Source of the DNA: DASWVC01 sp036401335
Lineage (GTDB): Bacteria > Verrucomicrobiota > Verrucomicrobiia > Chthoniobacterales > JAFAMB01
Length of the DNA: 21,819 nucleotides
Reading direction: 5' to 3'
NCBI GenBank assembly: GCA_036401335.1
Contig: DASWVC010000120.1
Coordinates: 1 to 21,819, forward strand
Below, piece by piece: positions 1 to 7,400 of this stretch (positions are counted from its first letter, which is position 1; each line of letters opens with the position of its first letter). Both the position numbers and the translations under genes were made by a program. A model generated the notes under the pieces. It saw nothing but the letters and a program-made list of their open reading frames with translations, was not told the DNA's origin and ran no database searches.

Positions 1-691
1 ATGAATCACGCAGCCGTCGCATCACGGGAAACAAAGCGTGGAACACACCGCGATCCGTGTGGCCGCCGGAATCAGCCTCGACGCAGAGGTCGTCCGTCAT
101 GGGAACCTTTTCCGCCAGCTCCGCCTGAAGGGGAGTGATCCCGCCGTTCTGCACGAGACGTTTAAGAATTGCGGCGGGCGCCGGCCGAAGGAACTGCTCG
201 GCCACTTCGGGTCGCGACACTTTCGCCAACACAAGGTGCGCGATGCCCACGGTCTTGCCCGGTTCAATGGCAAGGCCGGATGCCCGGTACCGGACGAGGG
301 CCGGCGTCATCTGGGTAAATGCCGCGGCCTCGACCCTGCGGACACCGTACCGCAGGAGAAGATCGACGACGGCTTCTTCCACGTGAGGTGCGAACGGGCT
401 CGCCAGAAGGTTCACCCCATAAATGCCGTCACGACCTAACGCTGCTTGAATAAAGCGGATGTCCGCTTCGAGCCGGCTCAATTGCATCCCGCCGCTGCCC
501 AGATATCCGAGAAACCCGGCCTTACCCATCCTGACAACGAGTTCCTTGGACGCGATCCCTTTGTACATCGCGCCAGCCACATAATTGTACCGTAAACGAT
601 GGCGCCGCCGAAATTCCGATGACCCCAACCGCTCCGGAACAATGCTCTTCCGGTCGGTTGCCCTCCGCTGATTGGTGATGGGGAGGGACAT
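1..691 (-). CDS. PfaD-family FMN enoyl reductase (trans-ER), C-terminus beyond window
   Basis: The minus strand stays open from the ATG at 691 down to the left edge, giving 230 codons of a protein that continues outside the window. The translation shows the family signature YVAGAMYKGIASKEL (residues 37-51), the glycine-rich LGYLGSGGMQLSRLE region (about 61-75) and CVEADSGGHTD (203-213). These are typical of PfaD, the 2-nitropropane-dioxygenase-like FMN TIM-barrel enoyl reductase of PUFA synthases and trans-AT polyketide synthases. By family knowledge it reduces alpha,beta-enoyl thioesters on carrier proteins in trans. An in-frame stop lies at 784-782 and the ATG at 691 is the first start codon after it, so the start is well defined, although no clear Shine-Dalgarno precedes it. 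The gene is divergent from the megasynthase operon. It supports the trans-AT assignment and coexists with a cis-ER in the first megasynthase. Confidence 0.93.
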   Translation of the reverse strand, partial: MSLPITNQRRATDRKSIVPERLGSSEFRRRHRLRYNYVAGAMYKGIASKELVVRMGKAGFLGYLGSGGMQLSRLEADIRFIQAALGRDGIYGVNLLASPFAPHVEEAVVDLLLRYGVRRVEAAAFTQMTPALVRYRASGLAIEPGKTVGIAHLVLAKVSRPEVAEQFLRPAPAAILKRLVQNGGITPLQAELAEKVPMTDDLCVEADSGGHTDRGVFHALFPVMRRLRDS

Positions 692-996
692 GCGCGGTTC
701 GTTCAGGGTCGGGGTGACGCCGCGCCAATGATGCGTTTTGCAGGATTGCCTGCAACCGATCCACGGTTCGTCGGACAGACGCTATAACCGCGGAGCATTC
801 ATCTCGTCAATGAAATCGGCGCCTAATATTAACAAAATGTGCATAGGTAGAAGATTCGTCTTGAACGCCTGATGGACCGTCGCTAGCCTTCGCGCCGAAG
901 AGGAACCAGGAGGGACCCGGAGTTCCGGCCCGACGCGTAGTATAGGCCACGGACGCCCGGTGGTTTGTCAAATTTACTAAGGAGAACTTTTGGTAG
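692..996. other. Divergent intergenic region, no confident gene
   Basis: About 300 bp separate the minus-strand PfaD gene from the first plus-strand coding signal. Short ORFs on both strands here show no recognisable motif. An AT-rich patch at about 821-845 stands out against GC-rich surroundings and is the most likely place for promoter elements, but I cannot identify a convincing -35/-10 pair on either strand. Small imperfect dyads occur, for example TTCAT-7nt-ATGAA at about 799-815 and CTTCG-3nt-CGAAG at 888-900. They are too short to call operators. The divergent geometry suggests that promoters for both transcription units lie here. Confidence 0.5.
979..984 (+). promoter_or_regulatory. 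Strong Shine-Dalgarno-like AAGGAG without an obvious large gene
   Basis: AAGGAG is the strongest ribosome-binding-site match upstream of the plus-strand operon, yet it lies about 170 bp before the flavoprotein ATG. Candidate starts behind it are TTG at 990 (5-nt spacing; a 51-residue frame ending at 1145) and GTG at 997 (12-nt spacing; the small ORF ending at 1155). Neither spacing and start combination is ideal. It could be chance or the entry site of a leader peptide. Confidence 0.35.
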
Positions 997-1155
997 GTGG
1001 GCTGCATCAGTTTGTGTTTGTCAGGTGCGCGGGATCCTGCGCATCGACAGAATCGGGGCGTCATGGACCTCCTGCCCACAGGAGGCATGTCCCTGCGCGG
1101 TCGTCGAGACGGGCGAACAGGCGGGCTGGTGCCCCACGTCGGTAGCGCCGCATGA
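997..1155 (+). CDS. Candidate small ORF (52 aa) with ATGA overlap to flavoprotein gene
   Basis: A GTG-initiated frame of 52 codons plus stop runs from 997 to 1155. Its TGA (1153-1155) overlaps the ATG of the flavoprotein gene (1152) in an ATGA arrangement, the same overlap type seen between the ligase and megasynthase genes. Internal ATGs at 1063 and 1087 are alternative starts; the latter has AGGAGG only one base upstream, which is too close to work well. I do not recognise the product. It is Gly/Arg-rich, has no membrane segment, and its third-position GC is only moderately elevated. It may be a coupling leader, a remnant of a degraded gene, or a chance ORF. The overlap is the only positive evidence. 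Confidence 0.25.
   Translation: MGCISLCLSGARDPAHRQNRGVMDLLPTGGMSLRGRRDGRTGGLVPHVGSAA
1068..1085. promoter_or_regulatory. Perfect 7-bp hairpin upstream of flavoprotein gene
   Basis: CCTCCTG (1068-1074) and CAGGAGG (1079-1085) form a perfect stem with a 4-nt loop. The 3' arm contains the SD-like AGGAGG, so pairing would hide it in the transcript. There is no U-tract afterwards, so it is not an intrinsic terminator. It could modulate translation of the small ORF or the flavoprotein, or be a protein-binding dyad. No experiment supports either role. Confidence 0.3.
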
Positions 1156-2894
1156 AAATCGAATTGCCGATGCGCAATCATTCGACGCCGCCGCGACTAA
1201 CCGATCTTCGGTCAACGGTGGTTGTCATCGGGGGTGGAGTGGCGGGAGCATGGGTTGCTTACCAACTCGCCAAGGCTGGCATTCAGACCACCCTCATCGC
1301 TTACGACGGCATCGACCGGGGCGGTCTCCAGGGAGCTTCCCGAAAGTCGGCCGGCGCGATGAACACCTCGCCCCTTGCTTCCAGGGGCCGCGACTTTCAG
1401 CTCGAAAAACTCGGGCACGGCCAGACGCATCCTTCCGTGGAACGTACCCTGCACCTGTACTTGTCGAAGGCGCTTGGCGAGCTGAGCGATCTGGTGGACC
1501 TGAAACCCGTCAAGATCGGCTTCGCCTTGCGCGCAGGGAACGGAGAAGCGCTTCTGCGGATTTTGTGCCATGCGTTCAGGGAGCGCGGAGGTCAGGTCGT
1601 GGATGGTTGGGTGACCCGGTTGTTGGCGGACGCGACCGCGTGCCGGGGGGTTCAGTATGAGGCTGCGGCCGGCATCGGCAAAATTCACTGCCGTGCCATC
1701 GTCATCGCGACCGGTGGTTACAGCGGCCTCCTGGCGAACGCGATCCGCACAAATTGCTTTGGGAACGTGCTCGGTTCCTACCTTCAGGCCGGCGGCATCG
1801 CAACCAACCTCGAATTCTTTTTTAAACACGGCTACGGCAACATCGATGCCCACGCGGTCACGCCGACGGAAGAACTGCCCGGAGCCGAGATTTACAATGA
1901 CCACCAGGAAAGGGTGCGGTGGCTCGAAGCCTTGCTTTTCGAACGGCAGGGAACAAATACGCACCTGCAAGCCGTTCAGCTTTGGTTGCAGAATCCGTCG
2001 AAACAGTTCTACATCGATCTGTCTTACCGCTCGCTCTACCTCGAGCTCGCGCAATGGCATGCCCAACGGGCCCGTGACGCAAGCGCCGGGATGGATCAGG
2101 TATTGGAACTTTTCCCTGCTGAATCACGTCCGTTGGCCAAAGGTCTTATCCTGGAGGCCGTGCGCGAGCGTCACGGCGTCGAATACCAGACGTTTGAGCG
2201 ATTGAAGGCGCTCTGCCCCAAAGGCGGTGGCAAACGCTTCAGGGTCCGGCCCCTGACCTATTTTTCAATGGGAGGCGTGGGGCATGTCGATTTTCGCACG
2301 AACCTCCACGCCGTCTACGTTGCAGGCGAAGCGATGCATGATTTCGGCGCGAACCGGGTCGGCGGTCTGCCCTGGAGTCTCTACCTGGCAAGCGCGTACC
2401 TCATCGTGGAGCGCCTCAGCTCAGAGGTGGCGGCCAGCGGGGAATACCAGGAAAATTTTGAGCTCATCGCGAAGCACGCCCACTTTGATGCCCGCCTGCT
2501 CGAGGAAATCCAGGTGCGGTTGTACGAAGCCCAGGAACGCAACCTCACGGCGGCGCACGCCGAAGAATTTCTCCGGTGGGTACGCCGCAAACGCGCCGAA
2601 TTGGAGGCATCCTCAGAGTTTCTGCACGATGGAGTGTCCTGGTTGCTCGTCGCCGAAGCGATCATGCAGGCTTCGCTCTGCCGTACCGAAAGCCGGGGGT
2701 TCTTCTTCCGGCTCGATTTTCAGCAGGAAAACCAAGCCCTGGATCATTCGTATTCCTGCGCCTGGTACGATCAAGCTTCCGGACAGATCTCCGCCCGGCT
2801 GCTTACCTGGGAGGAACTTGCAGCCAGGTTTCCGGGCGACCGGGACAAACACGGGCAGGAGCTCTCTTATGACGGAATCGTCCAACGTTGCTGA
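1152..2894 (+). CDS. FAD-dependent oxidoreductase, SDH / fumarate reductase / NadB flavoprotein family
   Basis: The 580-residue protein starts with a dinucleotide-binding fold VVVIGGGVAG (23-32). It then shows ATGGYSG (186-192), a YFSMGG segment (370-375), GEAMHDFGANRVGG (392-405) and ESRG...R.DF (513-523). This is the order of FAD and capping domains in succinate dehydrogenase, fumarate reductase and L-aspartate oxidase flavoproteins. The His of the usual HYxMGG motif, which helps bind dicarboxylates, reads Y370-F371 here, and the NR(L)xGNSL segment is NRVGGLPWSL. The substrate is therefore probably not plain succinate, fumarate or aspartate. No signal peptide or transmembrane segment is evident. 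The ATG at 1152 lies two codons after an in-frame stop (1143-1145); ATG 1170 is an alternative. The 3' end overlaps the ligase gene by 26 bp, suggesting a joint role in making or tailoring the starter acid. That role is inference. Confidence 0.83.
   Translation: MKIELPMRNHSTPPRLTDLRSTVVVIGGGVAGAWVAYQLAKAGIQTTLIAYDGIDRGGLQGASRKSAGAMNTSPLASRGRDFQLEKLGHGQTHPSVERTLHLYLSKALGELSDLVDLKPVKIGFALRAGNGEALLRILCHAFRERGGQVVDGWVTRLLADATACRGVQYEAAAGIGKIHCRAIVIATGGYSGLLANAIRTNCFGNVLGSYLQAGGIATNLEFFFKHGYGNIDAHAVTPTEELPGAEIYNDHQERVRWLEALLFERQGTNTHLQAVQLWLQNPSKQFYIDLSYRSLYLELAQWHAQRARDASAGMDQVLELFPAESRPLAKGLILEAVRERHGVEYQTFERLKALCPKGGGKRFRVRPLTYFSMGGVGHVDFRTNLHAVYVAGEAMHDFGANRVGGLPWSLYLASAYLIVERLSSEVAASGEYQENFELIAKHAHFDARLLEEIQVRLYEAQERNLTAAHAEEFLRWVRRKRAELEASSEFLHDGVSWLLVAEAIMQASLCRTESRGFFFRLDFQQENQALDHSYSCAWYDQASGQISARLLTWEELAARFPGDRDKHGQELSYDGIVQRC
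2856..2861 (+). promoter_or_regulatory. Ribosome binding site CAGGAG for the acyl-activating ligase
   Basis: CAGGAG sits 7 nt upstream of the ATG at 2869, inside the 3' end of the flavoprotein gene. It fixes the ligase start at 2869 rather than at the much earlier ATG at 2284 in the same frame, which would overlap the flavoprotein by over 600 bp. The ligase homology also begins just after 2869. Confidence 0.8.
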
Positions 2895-4419
2895 GGTTCT
2901 CTATCAGAACATCGCGGCGGGGCGGGAAAACAAAGTGGCCGTCTGCTGCCGCGGCGCACGCTTCACGTACGGCGACATGGTGCAGCTAAGCGGCCGGGCA
3001 GGAAATGCCCTGAAGAGCTTGGGCGTTGAAAGGGAGCAACGGGTAGCGTTGTTGCTGCCCGATGGACCGGAACTCATTGCTTCCTTCTACGGCGCGGCCG
3101 CGATCGGCGCGGTACCCGTTCCGTTGAACACGTATTTGTTGGCGGAGGATTACGAAACGCTTTTCAACCAGAGCCGCGCGAAAGTTGTCGTGGTCGGCAA
3201 AGCCTTTGCTTACCTGCTTGAACCGATCCGGTCGCGATGCGTGCATTTGCGTCACGTGGTGGTTGTCGGCGAGGGTTCCTGGCCCTCCGCCGTGGCGTGG
3301 GATGACTGGATTCAGGCGGCCTCGCCCGAACTCCGCCCCGTTGAGGTTTCGCCGGATGAACCGGCCTTCTGGCTCTACAGCTCCGGATCCACGGGCCGGC
3401 TGAAAGCGGTCATTCACGTCCACCGATCCGTCCGGTTCACGTGCGAGCAGTACGCCGGAGGGGTATTGGCATTGCGGGAAACAGACCGCTGCTTCTCTGC
3501 CGCCAAGCTCTTTCATGCTTACGGCCTCGGGAACGGGATGACCTTCCCGTTCTGGGCCGGCGGGACGTCCGTTCTCTGGCCTGACCAGGTTTTGGCAGAA
3601 ACCTTGTTTGAGGTGATCCGCCGTTTTCAGCCGACGGTGTTCTTTGCGACCCCCGCACTGTTTGTCAGCATGTTGGCGCTCTCGAACCCGGAGCGAAGGA
3701 ACAACCTCGGTTCAGTCCGGTTTTGCGTTTCGGCCGGTGAAGCCCTCCCGGGCTCCACATTTCAACGCTGGCAGGAACAGTTCGGATTGGAAATCGTTGA
3801 TGGAATCGGGTCGACCGAGATGTTGCACATCTTCATTTCCAATCGCCCCGGTCAAAGCGTCGCCGGTTCAAGCGGCAGCATAGTCCCGGGGTACCGGGTG
3901 AAGCTGGTTAACGACAACGGCGACCCGGCCAGGCCCGGTGAACCGGGAGACCTCTGGGTAAGCGGCGCGAGTTCTGCGATCGGCTACTGGCAGGACAGGG
4001 CCCGGACTCAAGCGACCATGGTTGGAGAGTGGGTGCTCACCGGGGACAAATACCGGCGGGACGCGCACGGCTGCTTCTGGTACCAGGGCCGGTCGGATGA
4101 CATGCTCAAAGTAAACGGCGTCTGGGTGTCGCCGATCGAAGTGGAAAACGTTTTAACTCAGCACGCCGCCGTCCGGGAATGCGCCGTCGTGGGTGTCCGA
4201 AACACGGGTGAACTCCTTCAAATCAAAGCGTTTGTGGTTTTGGCGCAAGGGGTTGAACCCTCGCCGGCACTGGCCCGGCAATTGCAGAATTTCGTCCGGC
4301 AGCGTGCGCCGCAGCGGTACCCTCAGGTGCTTGAGTTCGTCGCTGCCTTGCCCAAGACGGCGAGTGGCAAGGTCCGGCGTTTTGAATTGAGGGCGGCCGA
4401 GGCCGGCGCGGTTCGATGA
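2869..4419 (+). CDS. Acyl-activating enzyme, benzoate-CoA ligase family (starter activation)
   Basis: The 516-residue protein matches the ANL superfamily and specifically the benzoate-CoA ligase (BadA-like) branch. It shows a P-loop YSSGSTG (170-176), KLFHAYGLGN, TPALFVSML, SAGEALPG, GIGSTEMLHIF, VPGYRVKL, GEWVLTGDKY with Asp393, GRSDDMLKVNGVWVSPIEVE (from about 407) and the C-terminal catalytic lysine in TASGKVRRFE (Lys501). Length fits the family. The P-loop continues as GRLKAV instead of the common GxPKGV, so two conserved small or turn residues are changed while the lysine remains. It probably adenylates an aromatic or related carboxylate and loads it on CoA or directly on the N-terminal ACP of the next protein, which has no loading A or AT domain. 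Its stop overlaps the next start as ATGA (4416-4419), implying translational coupling. The exact acid cannot be read from sequence. Confidence 0.9.
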   Translation: MTESSNVAEVLYQNIAAGRENKVAVCCRGARFTYGDMVQLSGRAGNALKSLGVEREQRVALLLPDGPELIASFYGAAAIGAVPVPLNTYLLAEDYETLFNQSRAKVVVVGKAFAYLLEPIRSRCVHLRHVVVVGEGSWPSAVAWDDWIQAASPELRPVEVSPDEPAFWLYSSGSTGRLKAVIHVHRSVRFTCEQYAGGVLALRETDRCFSAAKLFHAYGLGNGMTFPFWAGGTSVLWPDQVLAETLFEVIRRFQPTVFFATPALFVSMLALSNPERRNNLGSVRFCVSAGEALPGSTFQRWQEQFGLEIVDGIGSTEMLHIFISNRPGQSVAGSSGSIVPGYRVKLVNDNGDPARPGEPGDLWVSGASSAIGYWQDRARTQATMVGEWVLTGDKYRRDAHGCFWYQGRSDDMLKVNGVWVSPIEVENVLTQHAAVRECAVVGVRNTGELLQIKAFVVLAQGVEPSPALARQLQNFVRQRAPQRYPQVLEFVAALPKTASGKVRRFELRAAEAGAVR

Positions 4420-7400
4420 ACGAGGACGTTGCCGGCCGGTTGCGCTTGAAGCTCGGAGAGCAATTGTCCTTGCCGCTCACCGCTGCCGATGACGGGACCG
4501 CTTTCCTCGAACTCGGCCTCGATTCCGTGATCGCCACGGAGTTTATCGAGTTTATCCGCCGGGAATTCGCGCCGGAGTTGAGGGTCTCGGTGCTCTTCGA
4601 TCACCCCACGATCGCGGCACTGGCCCGGCAGGTGGTCGAGCACATCAAGGCAAGGACTGTTGCTGCGGAGTTTGCCGACGAAGTCCGCCCTGCTATTTCC
4701 CCCGACTACCGTCCGGTTGCACCCGTTGCGGTCTCGGCGGAAACGGAACGTTGTCCAGAAGTGTTCACTCTCCCGCTGCCGATCGCCGTGGTGGGCATGT
4801 CCGGGCGTTTCCCTGGCGCCGACAACCTGGCGGATTTCTGGCGGAACCTCGCCGAAGGCGTTTGCTCGATCACCGGGGTTCCCGCCGAGCGGAGCCGTTA
4901 CTGGCAACCTTCCGGCCTTAACTCCACCGTGAATGCTGTCCCCCGCCGCGGCGGCTTCCTCCGGGACATCGAGCGTTTCGATCCGTTGTTTTTTGGCATC
5001 TCGCCCAAGGAAGCGGCTGCGATGGACCCGCAGCAAAGGTTGTTTCTGGAGGAGGCATGGCGCGCGCTTGAAGACGCCGCCTATGCAGGAGGTGATCTGT
5101 CCGGATGCCGTTGCGGGGTCTACGCCGGCATCATGAACACGGACTATCAGGATTTGTTAATCCAGGCGAACGCGTTCACCCCGGATGTTTATGAACTCAT
5201 GGGCAGCGCGGGATCGATGCTGGCGGCGCGGATTGCCTACCATTTGAACCTGCGCGGGCCAGCGATCACGGTTGATACCTCCTGTTCCTCCGGGTTGGTT
5301 GCAGTGCACTTGGCGTGCCGTGCGTTGCAGCAGGGAGAAATTGACCTGGCATTGGCCGGGGGTGTCACCCTTTACCTGACAGAAAGGCGGTTTCGCCTTA
5401 TGGGCGATGCCGGCATGCTGGCCGGGAGCGGTCAGTGCCGCCCGTTCGATGATGCTGCCGACGGCATGGTTCCCGGTGAGACCGCTGCTGTTATCGTCCT
5501 CAAACGATTGCCGGATGCGGTTGCTGAACACGATGCCATATACGGAATCATTCAAGCTTCGGGAATGGGGCATTCGGGTAAGACCAACGGGATAACCGCA
5601 CCAAGTTCAAATTCCCAACAAGAGCTCATCACGCGCGTGCACCGGCAGGCCGGGGTGACCGCGCACCCGCCACAGTACATCGAGGCGCATGGAACCGGCA
5701 CCAAACTGGGTGACCCGATCGAAGCAGAAGCGTTGGCGCGTGCATTCGCGAATATTACGCCGCCTCCACCGGGCATCCGGCTCGGCACCGTCAAGGCGAA
5801 CATCGGTCACGCCGCGGCCGCAGCCGGGTTGGCTGGCTTAATCAAGGTCCTGCTCGCGTTGCGCGCTCAGGTCATCCCGCCCCAGATCGGTTTCAGCACG
5901 TTGAACCGGCACATTGACCTTACCGGGACACCACTGCTGATAAACACCGCCCCCGCCCCCTGGAACAGGATGCCCGACGTGCCACGCCGCGCCGCCGTGA
6001 GCGCGTTCGGCTTCAGCGGCACCAACGCCCACGTCGTCGTGCAGGAAGCGCCTGCTCCGGAGCTTCAAGCCGAATGCGGGGTGGATGGCGGCTTTTGGAT
6101 CGTGTTGTCGGCACGAACGGAAGAAGCCCTTGGCCGAAAGGCCGCCGACCTGCGCCATTGGTGCGATGCACCCGGCCAATCTACCTCGTTGGTGGACCTC
6201 AGCTTCACCCTCAGCACCGGCCGTACCGCTTTCGAAGAACGGCTCGCCTTCCGGGTGCGCAGGCTGGAAGAGGTTCGTGCCGGTTTGCTCCAATTCCTGA
6301 ACCGGCACGACACGCCTTTTGAAATGTTCCGGGGACGAGTTCTCCCTGGCACCCATCGGGCAGCGGACGGGAAAGAGCTCGGCCTTTCGTGGGTGGCCGG
6401 CCAGGACGTCAATTGGCGCGAACTTTACCGTGGTCTTGCCCCCCGGAAGCTTCACCTCCCCGTGTACCCGTTTGCAGGGGAAAATTATTGGTACGATACC
6501 CTGCAATCACCCAGTCGTCCGGCGAAAAAAGACGGATCCCGGCCGGCTGACCTCCCGGTTCAGCCGCCTTCAGATGCCTTTCCCGACACCAGCCAACGCG
6601 TCCGGCTGAAGCCCCTGCTGCACAATGCAAGTCAGGCAGCTAGCGGCAGGCCAGATGGCTCGAAGTCATCCCGGCCGGTTAACCTCGTTGCTGTCGGCGA
6701 CGCCTCCACCGAACCGGCCGTCCAGACGCCTTTCGAGCCTGCTTGCACCGGCTTGCCTCCCTCCGGTTTGGTCGAAAGCGCTTCCGCCATGAAGGTTCGG
6801 CTCAGAAAAGTGGTGGCAGATGCCCTGTTCCTGCGTGAGACCCAACTCTCGGACGATTCCAGGCTGGTTGACCTTGGCTTGGATTCCATTGTGGCGGTCG
6901 AAATCGCAAAAGGCATCAGCGCAGAATTCGGCGTGAGCGTGCCGGCGGCAAGGCTCTACGATCATCCTTCCCTCCAGCAGTTGTTGGAATACGTGCACGC
7001 CACGGTGAGGGCTGGCCCTGGCGAAGCGCCAGTGGCCAATACCCCCCCTCTTTCACTTGCCTCGCCGGCTGATTCAACAAACCCGGTTTCTGCCGACACC
7101 ATTCCCATCGGTTCGGGTCTGCCCGGCCTCCGCCACCTCACCGCGCGGATCCGCTCGCACTTGGCCAGAACTCTCTTTCTTGAAGAGCACAAGATCGGGG
7201 AAAGCCGGTTCGCCGACCTGGGGTTGGACTCAATTCTGGCCGTTAACCTCATCAAAGAACTGAATGCTGAGTTCGCAACCAACCTGTCCGCGGCAACCGT
7301 CCACCGGTACCCGACGACACGTGAACTGGCCCGACACCTCCAGCAAACGCTCGCCGCAACGCGCGCGGACCTTCCGGTCGAAGCCCCGTCGGACGACGCT

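Noticed and set aside
38..439. 133-codon plus-strand ORF
   Set aside because: It is antisense to the PfaD-family gene, whose minus-strand translation carries clear family signatures; the plus frame has no recognisable motif.
522..764. 80-codon minus-strand ORF
   Set aside because: It overlaps the start of the PfaD-family gene in another frame and shows no motif.
807..1181. 124-codon minus-strand ORF in the intergenic region
   Set aside because: No recognisable motif, low-complexity Arg/Pro-rich translation, and it runs into the flavoprotein start antisense. It cannot be excluded but is not supported.
965..1660. 231-codon plus-strand ORF starting with TTG
   Set aside because: Most of it overlaps the flavoprotein in another frame; the translation is Arg/Gly/Ser-rich, as expected for a GC-rich shadow frame.
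1212..2066. 284-codon minus-strand ORF
   Set aside because: Antisense shadow of the flavoprotein gene; no motif.
2284..2868. N-terminal extension of the ligase frame
   Set aside because: The frame is open from 2284, but it overlaps the flavoprotein, lacks homology-like sequence, and a good ribosome site precedes the ATG at 2869.
6783..7355. Tandem ACPs as beta-branching ACPs
   Set aside because: The Trp expected six residues after the phosphopantetheine serine is absent in both, and no HMG-CoA-synthase cassette is in the window. Kept only as a hypothesis.
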